A program made the translations under genes and the position numbers. A DNA stretch of 64,000 nt from assembly GCA_900546825.1 (NCBI GenBank), contig UREE01000001.1, positions 1 to 64,000 of the forward strand, written 5' to 3'. Positions within the stretch are counted from its first letter, which is position 1. Each line of letters opens with the position of its first letter. Positions 1-7,696 of this stretch are shown one piece after another. Source of the DNA: an uncultured Collinsella sp. Lineage in GTDB: Bacteria; Actinomycetota; Coriobacteriia; Coriobacteriales; Coriobacteriaceae. The notes under the pieces are model-generated. The model saw nothing but the letters and a program-made list of their open reading frames with translations, ran no database searches and was not told the origin of the DNA.

Positions 1-42
1 GCCGAGCGCAAAATGGATTCTAAAAAACACCTTGCCAAATAG
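1..42 (+). CDS. C-terminal tail of a plus-strand gene (partial)
   Basis: Frame 1 is open from the window edge and encodes AERKMDSKKHLAK before a TAG stop at 40-42. The charged, lysine-rich end is typical of a protein C terminus. A strong hairpin with T-runs follows within 15 bases and could terminate it. Only 13 residues are visible, so no function can be given and chance openness is not excluded. Confidence 0.35.
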   Translation, partial: AERKMDSKKHLAK

Positions 43-45
43 GAG

Positions 46-112
46 CGTCAGGACGCAAAAAGGCTCGCCGCACGAAGTGCGCAGCGAGCCTTTTTGCATG
101 TCCGAGGACGCG
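46..112. terminator. Palindromic terminator-like element, copy 1
   Basis: A perfect 13-bp stem (56-68 with 84-96) encloses a small inner hairpin around CACGAAGTG and has A/T-rich ends on both strands, so it can act in both directions. It lies about 50 bases downstream of the channel gene stop and just after the plus-strand tail at 1-42. The inner loop and the flank TGTCCGAGGACG recur at 2457-2565, where the stem bases differ but still pair. Confidence 0.7.
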
Positions 113-159
113 CTGGGAAGTTACCCCATGCGGCCAGCGGACAACTATGTAGCCTTCGA

Positions 160-891
160 CTAGAACATGCCCAAGAAACCATGCACAAACAGCGCGGCCA
201 CAATAGCACCGACAAACGGCGCGATGCCGGGAACAAGCAGACCATACTTCCAGTTGTTGTCAGCCTTGTTCTTGATCGGTAGCACCTGATAGGCCATGCG
301 GGGACCAAGGTCGCGTGCCTGGTTCATGGCGAAGCCGGTGATGCCGCCCATGCCCATGCCAACGGCCCAGACAATCAGGCCGACGCAGATGGCGAGCATC
401 AAAACGTTCTCGCCAGCACGGCTAGCAGCAGCAAGGATGGCGCTAATGAACACGAAGGTGCAGATGGCCTCGCAGAAGAAGTTGCGGGCATAGTTCGTAC
501 CCTCGGTGGTGGGGTTGGTCGAGAAGATGTTGCGCTGGGCAATGGGGTCGACGACGCCCTCGGAAGCCTTGAACTCATCGGCATACATAAACCAAGCGAT
601 CACGGCACCCACAAAGCCGCCGAGCATATCGGCAAGCATGAAGGGGATGCAGTTGCCCCACGGCACCAGGCCGACGATGCACTGGGCAAGCACCATGGCG
701 GGGTTCATGCACACGGCGCCGCCAAAGATAAACAGGCAGGCCGAGATACCAAAAGACCAGGTGGTGATGGCAAACATATGACCAGAGCCCTGATACTTGG
801 TGCCCTTGAGCACGGTATCGCAGTGCACGCCCACGCCAAAGACGATCATGAGGGCCGTCGCGCCGAATTCGCAGAGGAGTTTGGTAAGCAT
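160..891 (-). CDS. MIP-family channel, LarD-like lactate/glycerol facilitator
   Basis: This 243-residue integral membrane protein has the size and hydrophobic pattern of the six-helix aquaglyceroporins. The first half-helix motif is intact (NPA, residues 63-65). The second, normally NPARD, reads NQARD (residues 180-184), so its proline is replaced by glutamine. It starts 50 bases downstream of the lactate racemase stop on the same strand, so the two are probably co-transcribed. In lactobacilli the lar operon carries LarD, a MIP channel for lactic acid, and by context this is the likely role here. Glycerol or other small-solute transport is the alternative. The start is ATG at 891, preceded by an AAGG-type ribosome site. 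Confidence 0.85.
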   Translation of the reverse strand: MLTKLLCEFGATALMIVFGVGVHCDTVLKGTKYQGSGHMFAITTWSFGISACLFIFGGAVCMNPAMVLAQCIVGLVPWGNCIPFMLADMLGGFVGAVIAWFMYADEFKASEGVVDPIAQRNIFSTNPTTEGTNYARNFFCEAICTFVFISAILAAASRAGENVLMLAICVGLIVWAVGMGMGGITGFAMNQARDLGPRMAYQVLPIKNKADNNWKYGLLVPGIAPFVGAIVAALFVHGFLGMF

Positions 892-940
892 AAAACCTTA
901 TCTTTCTTGTCGGTTATAAACGATTCGTTTGGGCCACGCA

Positions 941-2218
941 CTAGTGCTGCGCGACGACAACGCCCAGGCCATCGGGAATGACGGCAACCTTGGCATCGGC
1001 ACCCTTCATCTCAAAGGCGAGCTTGAGCGCCTCCTCGATAGTGTTGACCGGCGTCATGTGCATATCCTTGAGCATCTGGTGATCGCACAGGTCGGTGACC
1101 ATGATCACGGGGTGATGCGCCAGGATGCGGGCAAAGATCTGGCTCGTCCACTGGTCGGGCAGGGTCTCGTCCTTGGGACGGTCGATGCAGGCGCGCTCAA
1201 ACTCTGCCGGATCGTTGTCGGCGATGTTGTGATAGAAGCCCTCGCCACCGTGACCGTCGGCACAACCGGCGACATCGATGATCACACCGCCCTCGGGAAG
1301 CGTGGCCTCGGCAGCGCACATGCCCTTCACGGCCTGATAGATGTTCTGGTCGAGCGGGTAACCACCGTTGGTAGTGATGGCAATCTCGCACTCGACGGGC
1401 TCAACGCCGGCAAGGCTCTTCACGAAGTCGCAGCCGGCCTCGTGCGCCTTGTGGATGTCGCCGGCAAAGGAGCCAATGACCTCGTGCTTGCCGTTGAGCA
1501 CCACGTTGAGCACAAAGGCAAGGTGAGCCATCTCGGCAGCGGCAAACATATCCTCGCTCACGTGGTTGTGGCACAGGTTGCCGGCACGCGAGTGGGAATC
1601 GTTCACAAACTGACCGTTGTGGTTGTACATGATGGTCTTGTAGCTGGCGATGCCAGGCAGGACGGACTTGCGGCTACCAGAGAAACCGGCAAAGAAGTGC
1701 GGCTCAATGAAGCCCTCTGCAAGCAGCAGGTCGCAATCGGCAGCGATCTTGTTGATAATGCACTCGCCACCAGAAGGCAGGGTGCCGATCTTTTTCATCA
1801 TGCTGTCGTCAGTTGCGACGTGCATGACGATTTCCTCGTTGGCAACGATCTCCTCGCCATACTTATTGACGAGCTCCTCGTGCGTCGACGGACGGTGCAT
1901 GCCCGTAGCAACCAGAATACGCACACGGGCCTCGGGCGCAGCGGCATGGATGTGATGCAGCAGAATAGGCATCGTCACACGCGAGGGAACGGGACGCGTA
2001 TGATCGGAGCTAATGATGACAATATCCTTCTTGCCAGCACAAAGCTCCTCGAGCGAAGGCGAGCCATAGGGGTTCGCAAGCGACTCCTCTACCAGCTCTT
2101 GCTGCGATTTCGTAGTCTTAAACTCGTTCTGATGACCTTCCATCGCACCCGCGAAGTTCTTGTCCTCGAGCTCCAGATGCAACGTCTTGTGGTCAAACGG
2201 CAGTTCACATTCAAACAA
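941..2218 (-). CDS. larA: Lactate racemase LarA (nickel-pincer enzyme family)
   Basis: Interconverts L- and D-lactate using a nickel-pincer nucleotide cofactor. Family landmarks are visible: the DHTRPVP segment in the N-terminal third, the FAGFSGSRKSVLPG stretch that holds the cofactor-binding lysine, and the following H-rich YNHNG and NLCHNHVSEDM segments. The frame is open to a GTG at 2251. I prefer the TTG at 2218 because AGAGGG lies 9 bases upstream and the 425-residue product matches the usual LarA length of about 424. The channel gene at 160-891 follows. No larB, larC or larE cofactor-synthesis genes are visible in the window, so they must lie elsewhere. A nickel ECF transporter is encoded at 59-62 kb. 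Confidence 0.9.
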   Translation of the reverse strand: MFECELPFDHKTLHLELEDKNFAGAMEGHQNEFKTTKSQQELVEESLANPYGSPSLEELCAGKKDIVIISSDHTRPVPSRVTMPILLHHIHAAAPEARVRILVATGMHRPSTHEELVNKYGEEIVANEEIVMHVATDDSMMKKIGTLPSGGECIINKIAADCDLLLAEGFIEPHFFAGFSGSRKSVLPGIASYKTIMYNHNGQFVNDSHSRAGNLCHNHVSEDMFAAAEMAHLAFVLNVVLNGKHEVIGSFAGDIHKAHEAGCDFVKSLAGVEPVECEIAITTNGGYPLDQNIYQAVKGMCAAEATLPEGGVIIDVAGCADGHGGEGFYHNIADNDPAEFERACIDRPKDETLPDQWTSQIFARILAHHPVIMVTDLCDHQMLKDMHMTPVNTIEEALKLAFEMKGADAKVAVIPDGLGVVVAQH

Positions 2219-2456
2219 TGATGAGCGCCCTCTTCCTTTCAACTGACACACTAGTCAAACCGTTGGAAGGATACGCCGCTCACCGAAAAACACCACCGTC
2301 CACCGACTCATTAACACAACGTTCATATTTGACCCACAACAAAACGGCCGCGATCCCAAACGCGCCGCCATGACAGACCCCATCCAAAACGCGCGAAGCG
2401 CGCCATTATTCCCCCAGCCAGTAATCCGCCGAAGACCGGACATCGTAGGGCCCGCT
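2219..2456. other. Upstream region of larA
   Basis: This spacer holds no convincing gene. It carries the larA promoter region and several A/T-rich patches (around 2310-2345). I could not pick a clear -35/-10 pair or a known operator. Confidence 0.5.
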
Positions 2457-2565
2457 ATCAGTTTACTTTTAGGCACACTCCGCAGGACGCAAGAAGCCCT
2501 CGCCGCACGAAGTGCGCAGCGAGGGCTTCTTGCATGTCCGAGGACGTGCCTAAAAGTAAACTGAT
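2457..2565. repeat. 110-bp nested perfect palindrome, copy 2
   Basis: The outer arms are a perfect 20-bp inverted repeat (2457-2476 with 2546-2565, left arm starting ATCAGTTTACTTTTAGGCAC). Inside is a 14-bp stem (CAAGAAGCCCTCGC and its complement) and the inner CGCACGAAGTGCG hairpin. It lies 30 bases past the PEP carboxylase stop. The core resembles the element at 46-112, but the middle stem differs at paired positions. It looks like a MITE- or REP-type element or a 3'-end structure. Confidence 0.75.
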
Positions 2566-2595
2566 GGCGGACCCGGACGACTACAGGGCTATCGA

Positions 2596-5409
2596 TTACC
2601 CCGTGTTCTGCAATCCTGCCGAGACGCCGGTCACAGTCGAAAGAATCAGGCTCATGTACTCGGCCTTCTTCTCCTCGGCCATCTCGTCCTGGTTCATACG
2701 CACCTCGCGAAGGGCGCGAACCTGGGCGATGGATAGGGCGTCAACATAGGGGTTACGCACGCGGACGGCGCAGCCGAGCACGCGACGACGCTGCAGCGGC
2801 CATTCATCACCGACGATGGCAAGGACCCACTTACGGGTGAGCTGCATCTCGGTAAAGACCTTCTCGGACAGATCCTGGCGATCGCCCAGGTGCAGATACA
2901 TCTTGGCGATGCGCTGGTCGGTCTTGGCGATCGACATCTCGATGTTGTCGATAAAGGTGCGGAAGAACGGCCACTCCTGGTAGGCAGCCTTAAGCTGGTC
3001 CAGATCGCCAAACTGCTCGCAGGCGGTACCCAGGCCGTACCAGGCGGCCAGATTGATGCGCGCCTGGCTCCAGCTGAAGATCCACGGAATGGTACGCAGG
3101 TCGTCGAGCGACTTGGCACCCAAACCGCGCTTGGCGGGACGCGAGCCGATTGGCAGCAGACCGACCTCGGTCAGCGGCGTCACGGTCGAGAACCACGGTG
3201 TAAAGTCCTCGGTGTTCAGCAGGTCCAGATAGCGCTCGTGGCTTACGGCGTTGAGCTTCTCGGCCATATCCCAGAACTTCTGCGTGGTCTCGGTGTTGGT
3301 CTTCTCGACGCTCGGGGCCGACTGCAAAAGCGTTGCGGCGGCAACGGACTCAACATGGCGCTGAGCCAGCGTGCGGTTGCCGTAACGGGCAAAGATGACC
3401 TCGCCCTGCTCGGTGAGCTTAAAGAAGCAGTTGACCGAACCCTTGGGCTGCGCCAGCACGGCCTTGTTGGCCGGGCCGCCACCACGGCCCACGGCACCGC
3501 CGCGACCGTGCATGAGCACCAGGTCGATATCGTTCTTCTCGGCCCACTTGGCAATGCGCTCCTGCGCGGAGTGCAGCGCGAGCATGGCCGTGGTAGGACC
3601 GGCATCCTTGGAGGAGTCGGAATAGCCCAGCATGACCTCCATGCGGCGGTTGGTCTGGGCAAGGCGCTTTTGCACCACGGGCAGCGTAAGCATCTGGTCG
3701 AGCACGTCGACGCAGCCCTCGAGGTCCTCGAGCTGCTCGAACAGCGGGATCACGTCGAGCTCGGGCACGTCCTCCTCGTGCGCAAAGGACAGGTGGGCAA
3801 GCTCAAAGACGTCGGCCACATGCTGAGCGCTCTTGGTGAACGAGATGATGTAGCGGTGCGCCATCTTCTTGCCGTAGCGCTTTTGGATGGAGCCGATAGC
3901 GCGGAAGGTGTCGATGACCTCGCGCGTCATGGGCTGCAAATCACCATGGATACCGTTCTCGTGAATATCCTTGAGGGCGCGGGCGTGCACCACGGAGTGC
4001 TGACGGAACTCCATCTCGACCATATGGAAGCCGAAGGACTCGACCTGCCAGATGATGGTCTGGACCGGGCCGTAGGCAGCACGGACGGCACCGCAGGCGG
4101 CCAGCGAGCGCTGGACGACGCGCAGGTCCTCCAGGAACTCATCGGCGCTGTGGTACATGGTGTCGGTGATGCGACGCACGGTGGCGTTCAGACGGTCGGC
4201 CATGACGAGCATGACGGCGCGATGCGGCTCGTGCTCGGAAATCAGCTCGGCGCGAGCCGTGTACTGGGTGCTCATCTCGACCTGATGGTTCCACAGGTTG
4301 ATGAGCTCGGCAGACGGCTTGCTGTAGGTGGCCTCGAGCGTAAGGTTGCGGCCAATGCGGCGGCACTTGTCCTCGAGCTTGAGCACCATGTGGGTGAAGT
4401 ACTTGGCGGCGACCTCACGGCTCACCTTGGCGGTGACGTTGGGGTTACCGTCGCGGTCGGAACCGATCCAGCTGCCGGGATGGAAGAACGCCGGGCACAG
4501 CGGCGGCACGGTACCGGCCTTGTCGCCCAGCACCCAGTCGTCAAAGCGACGATAAATGACGGGGATGACGTCGAACAGCGTGTTATCGAAGATGTCGATG
4601 ATGGTATCGGCTTCCTCGACCGGCGTGGGCTTCTTGAGCGCGATGGGGCTCGTACGCACCAGGGCGTCGATCTCCTGCAGCATATGGCGCTCGTTCTCCA
4701 CCAGGTCGGAGCCGCCCAGACGCGGACGCTCCTCCAGCAGGTTGGAGATACGGCGAATCTTGCCCTCGACGGCCTTACGACGGGCCTCGGTGGGATGCGC
4801 GGTAAAGACGGGATGGAACTCAAGCTTGCCGAGCAGCTCGTTTGCGCCCTCGACGCCCAGCTCATTCACCAGCTGGTGATAGGCGACGGTGAGCTCGTTG
4901 GCGGGATCGACCTCGGTATCGGTTGACGCACCGGCCTCGCGCTCGCGCAGCTGCGCCACACGGTAGTTCTCCTCCGACAGGTTTGCCAGGTGGAAGAAGC
5001 TCGTAAAGGCGCGAACGATGACCTGCTGCTTATCGAGCGGCAGGCTGTCGATCAGATCGACGACCTCACGGAATGCCACGGCGGTGGACTCGTCGGCAGT
5101 AGGCACGCCCTGCTCGTCGACGGCCTCGTCGGCAGCACGCGTACCGGGGTTGCCGGCATTGGCCACAATCTCGGCCAACAGGATTTTGTCGAACAGGTCC
5201 GCGATCTCAGGATCATACTCGCTAAGCACACGACGCTCCAGGCGCAGGAACAGCGCCAGATTGTCGCGCAGCTCCTCGGGGATCTCGATCTCGGCGAGAC
5301 GCTCCCTGGACTCGGCATTCGAGCCGATTCGGTTAACGAGGCGGTTGACCACGGCAGCGACGCGCGCCGCGGCTTCGGGTACAGACTGGTTGCTTAGGTT
5401 CTCAGCCAC
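2596..5409 (-). CDS. ppc: Phosphoenolpyruvate carboxylase
   Basis: Carboxylates phosphoenolpyruvate to oxaloacetate, the anaplerotic entry to the reductive TCA branch. The 937-residue length matches bacterial PEPC. Visible signatures are FTAHPTEARR (catalytic His), GSDRDGNPNVTA, the glycine-rich LMHGRGGAVGRGGGP loop, and the conserved C terminus ending QNTG. The frame opens with ATG at 5421, but the AGGAGG there is only one base away. The GTG at 5409 has GGGAGG at normal spacing and is preferred. It is transcribed after hisS but separated from it by a terminator, and has its own TATAAT box upstream. Confidence 0.95.
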   Translation of the reverse strand: MAENLSNQSVPEAAARVAAVVNRLVNRIGSNAESRERLAEIEIPEELRDNLALFLRLERRVLSEYDPEIADLFDKILLAEIVANAGNPGTRAADEAVDEQGVPTADESTAVAFREVVDLIDSLPLDKQQVIVRAFTSFFHLANLSEENYRVAQLREREAGASTDTEVDPANELTVAYHQLVNELGVEGANELLGKLEFHPVFTAHPTEARRKAVEGKIRRISNLLEERPRLGGSDLVENERHMLQEIDALVRTSPIALKKPTPVEEADTIIDIFDNTLFDVIPVIYRRFDDWVLGDKAGTVPPLCPAFFHPGSWIGSDRDGNPNVTAKVSREVAAKYFTHMVLKLEDKCRRIGRNLTLEATYSKPSAELINLWNHQVEMSTQYTARAELISEHEPHRAVMLVMADRLNATVRRITDTMYHSADEFLEDLRVVQRSLAACGAVRAAYGPVQTIIWQVESFGFHMVEMEFRQHSVVHARALKDIHENGIHGDLQPMTREVIDTFRAIGSIQKRYGKKMAHRYIISFTKSAQHVADVFELAHLSFAHEEDVPELDVIPLFEQLEDLEGCVDVLDQMLTLPVVQKRLAQTNRRMEVMLGYSDSSKDAGPTTAMLALHSAQERIAKWAEKNDIDLVLMHGRGGAVGRGGGPANKAVLAQPKGSVNCFFKLTEQGEVIFARYGNRTLAQRHVESVAAATLLQSAPSVEKTNTETTQKFWDMAEKLNAVSHERYLDLLNTEDFTPWFSTVTPLTEVGLLPIGSRPAKRGLGAKSLDDLRTIPWIFSWSQARINLAAWYGLGTACEQFGDLDQLKAAYQEWPFFRTFIDNIEMSIAKTDQRIAKMYLHLGDRQDLSEKVFTEMQLTRKWVLAIVGDEWPLQRRRVLGCAVRVRNPYVDALSIAQVRALREVRMNQDEMAEEKKAEYMSLILSTVTGVSAGLQNTG

Positions 5410-5453
5410 GTTTCCTCCCATTCCTCCTTCTATGCACGTAACATGCGGTATTC

Positions 5454-5516
5454 ATTATAGGCGCTTGAGAAATACTTTCGACACTGATTGCGCTTTACCA
5501 CACAAAAGTATTTTCT
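5454..5516 (-). promoter_or_regulatory. ppc promoter with inverted repeat
   Basis: On the minus strand a TATAAT box (5454-5459) lies about 45 bases before the ppc start. Further upstream is an inverted repeat of 10-11 bp (AGAAATACTTT at 5469-5479 and AAAGTATTTTCT at 5505-5516), overlapping and upstream of the -35 area. That placement suits a repressor or activator site. The regulator is unknown. Confidence 0.5.
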
Positions 5517-5574
5517 GCATTGCAAGGGTTTTTGCTCTAAATGGTCGTATTTCTCGGTGGACGGCATACACAAA

Positions 5575-5608
5575 CGGGGGCATTCCGCATAAATGCGAAA
5601 CACCCCCG
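5575..5608 (-). terminator. hisS terminator
   Basis: A GC-rich hairpin with arms CGGGGG/CCCCCG and an inner TCGCAT/ATGCG stem lies 60 bases after the hisS stop, followed on the minus strand by TTTGTG. Confidence 0.7.
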
Positions 5609-5666
5609 TAACAATCGCTCGCAATGAACGGGACACTCAAGCGGGTCCGCAGCTCAAAAAGATGCG

Positions 5667-6980
5667 CTACAGGCGCTCGCGAACCGCCTCGACGACGTTG
5701 GCCAGATCGACCAGCACCTCGTCATGGCTCTCCATGTCGCGTACCTTGACCTTGCCGGCGGCAAGCTCGTCGCCGCCCAGGACCAGGATGAGCTTGGCGC
5801 CTACCTTATCGGCCTGCTTAAACTGGGCCTTGAGCGAACGGCCCTGGTAGTCGGCCTCGGTCACGATACCTGCGGCGCGAAGCTCCTGCGTAATGGTAAA
5901 GACGTTCTGGCGCAGCTCCTTGCCGGCGTTGGCGACATAGACGCACGGGGCCTCATCGGCACCCAAGTCGTTACCAAAGGCCTGAAGGGCCAGCAGCGCA
6001 CGCTCAAAACCGACAGCGAAGCCGACGCCCGCCGTGGGCTTGCCACCCTCGAGCTCGACCAGGCCATCGTAGCGGCCGCCGCCGCCGATGGAGCCGACGC
6101 CGGCGCCAGGGGCCTCGACCTCAAAGACAGTACGGGTGTAGTAGTCCAGGCCGCGCACCAAGGTGGGATCCTCGACATACTCGATACCGGCGGCATCCAG
6201 ATAGCGCTTGACCTGCTCGTAGTGCTCGCGGCACTCGTCGCACAGGTTGTCACCCATCAGCGGGGCCTCGGCCATGATCTCGCGGCAATGGTCGTTCTTG
6301 CAGTCGAAGGCACGCAGCGGGTTGAGCTCGGCGCGCTCACGGCACTCATCGCACATCTCGTCGGCGTGATCGAGGATGAACTGCTTAACCTGCTCGCGGT
6401 AAGCCGGACGGCACTGGGCGTCACCCATCGAGTTGATAAGCAGACGAAGCTTGGAAAGATCGAAGCCCAAGCGCTTGTAGAACTCCATGAGCATGATGAT
6501 GCACTCGGCGTCTGCCGCCGGATCGGGAGCGCCGAGCCACTCTATGCCCACCTGGTGGAACTGGCGCAGGCGGCCCTTCTGGGGACGCTCGCCACGGAAC
6601 ATGGCCTCGGCGTAGTACGCCTTAAACGGCGTGGAGCCCTGGGGCACCAGATTGTTCTCGACGACGGCGCGCACCACGCCGGCCGTGCCCTCGGGGCGAA
6701 GTGCCAGGCGCTGCTTGGGCTTGAGTTTGGTGTCGGTGCCCTCGGTAAAGACGCGCTCCAGGTTGGCACCGCTGAACACGCGGAACATTTCCTTGCGCAC
6801 GACGTCGGTCGACTGGCCGATACCGTGGACAAACACGTCCACCTGCTCGATCGCGGGCGTCTCGATGGGTTTAAAACCAAACGGCTCGAACACGCCGGCC
6901 GCAATCTGCTGCATCTTTTGCCAGGCGCGCATCTCGGCGCCGATAAGGTCGCGGGTTCCCTCCGCCTTCTGTGCCTGCAT
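5667..6980 (-). CDS. hisS: Histidyl-tRNA synthetase
   Basis: Class II synthetase that charges tRNA-His. The 437-residue product shows class II motif 2 (MFRGERPQKGRLRQFHQ), the HisRS signature around LVRGLDYYTRTVFE, and motif 3 (VGFAVGFERALLAL), followed by the C-terminal anticodon-binding domain. A four-cysteine insert (DECRERAELNP and similar CDEC pairs near residues 215-255) is present. Start ATG at 6980 is chosen over the upstream TTG because GAAAGG sits 9 bases ahead of it. It has its own TATAAT promoter at 7023-7028 and a terminator at 5575-5608, so it is probably monocistronic. Confidence 0.95.
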   Translation of the reverse strand: MQAQKAEGTRDLIGAEMRAWQKMQQIAAGVFEPFGFKPIETPAIEQVDVFVHGIGQSTDVVRKEMFRVFSGANLERVFTEGTDTKLKPKQRLALRPEGTAGVVRAVVENNLVPQGSTPFKAYYAEAMFRGERPQKGRLRQFHQVGIEWLGAPDPAADAECIIMLMEFYKRLGFDLSKLRLLINSMGDAQCRPAYREQVKQFILDHADEMCDECRERAELNPLRAFDCKNDHCREIMAEAPLMGDNLCDECREHYEQVKRYLDAAGIEYVEDPTLVRGLDYYTRTVFEVEAPGAGVGSIGGGGRYDGLVELEGGKPTAGVGFAVGFERALLALQAFGNDLGADEAPCVYVANAGKELRQNVFTITQELRAAGIVTEADYQGRSLKAQFKQADKVGAKLILVLGGDELAAGKVKVRDMESHDEVLVDLANVVEAVRERL

Positions 6981-7022
6981 GGGCAAACACCTTTCTTTTG
7001 TATCGCGTCATAGGTAATGGTC

Positions 7023-7028
7023 ATTATA
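7023..7028 (-). promoter_or_regulatory. hisS -10 box
   Basis: A perfect TATAAT on the minus strand lies 43 bases upstream of the hisS ATG. No good -35 is visible, because the region upstream is occupied by the palindrome cluster. Confidence 0.5.
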
Positions 7029-7036
7029 CGGCACAA

Positions 7037-7253
7037 ACGCAAACAGCGACGGCGCGTCTGACCGAACGAGGGTATGGGGACTCGTTCGGCCAGGCGCGCC
7101 GCCGCTGTTTGTGATCCCTTTTCCTCCGTCCCCTTCGGATCACGTGATCCCTTGGGGACGGAGGAAAAGGGATCATTTCGTAGGCCCGTAGCCGCCTTGG
7201 AAACCGAATGATGGTACGAGCATCCATTCGGCTTCCAAGGCGGCCACGGGCAG
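7037..7253. repeat. Three consecutive large palindromes
   Basis: The spacer between hisS and the broken transporter consists of three adjoining inverted repeats. The first, about 7037-7111, has 30-base arms with 3 mismatches. The second, 7112-7175, has perfect 22-base arms around the palindrome GGATCACGTGATCC. The third, about 7183-7253, has arms of about 30 bases containing GCCGCCTTGGAA. No gene is present. The GGGACGGAGG motif of the second recurs near 15455. These could terminate the upstream operon or be miniature repeats. Confidence 0.75.
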
Positions 7254-7284
7254 AACGGGGCGAACAGAAAAGAACGACGGACGT

Positions 7285-7693
7285 CTACTCCCCCGCCACG
7301 CTTGCGCGCAGCTTGGCGGCGATAGGCTCCGAGGCCAGCAGGAATACGAGCATGATCACAGAACACACCAGGCACACGATCCAGGTGCTCGCAAAGGAGC
7401 CCGTGGCGTCGAACAGCACACCCGAGACGATGGCGCCCACGGTGCCACCGACCATCTCGAGCGAGGTAATGGTGCCCGTGACCTTGCCCAGGTCGGCCAT
7501 GCCAAACTGCTTAGACGCAGCGATCGTGGGCATTGGAGATGTTGTACTGCGCAAGGGAAATGCCCAGGTCGCTGACGATGAGCGGCTGGAACAGGCTCAT
7601 GCAGTTGACGAAAATTGTGTAGCACGTGGCCATGATCACAAAGCCGGAGGCCACCACGAGCCAGCCGGGGAAGAATTTACGTTGCTGAGACAT
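7285..7693 (-). pseudogene. MFS transporter remnant with internal deletion
   Basis: The first ~53 residues (MSQQRKFFPGWLVVASG...) form a typical MFS first helix. They run into a stop after an abrupt junction near 7530. The shifted frame then supplies the last ~80 residues of an MFS protein (from PTIAASKQFG through two hydrophobic helices to the stop at 7285). About 300 middle residues of a normal ~410-residue transporter are missing and the halves are out of frame, so no functional protein is expected. It begins 4 bases after the M20 stop and was probably its operon partner, perhaps importing that enzyme's substrate. Confidence 0.85.
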
Positions 7694-7696
7694 GGA

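Noticed and set aside
929..2221. Long plus-strand open frame antisense to larA
   Set aside because: It lies entirely opposite larA, has no ribosome site or recognisable fold, and its composition is the codon-complement typical of high-GC antisense frames.
2890..4926. 678-residue plus-strand open frame opposite ppc
   Set aside because: Antisense shadow of a strongly conserved gene. It is His/Leu/Val-rich with no protein-family feature.
7037..7111. G-U wobble bias as proof that the first hairpin acts as minus-strand RNA
   Set aside because: Two mismatches are wobbles on the minus strand but one is a wobble only on the plus strand, so strand use cannot be inferred.
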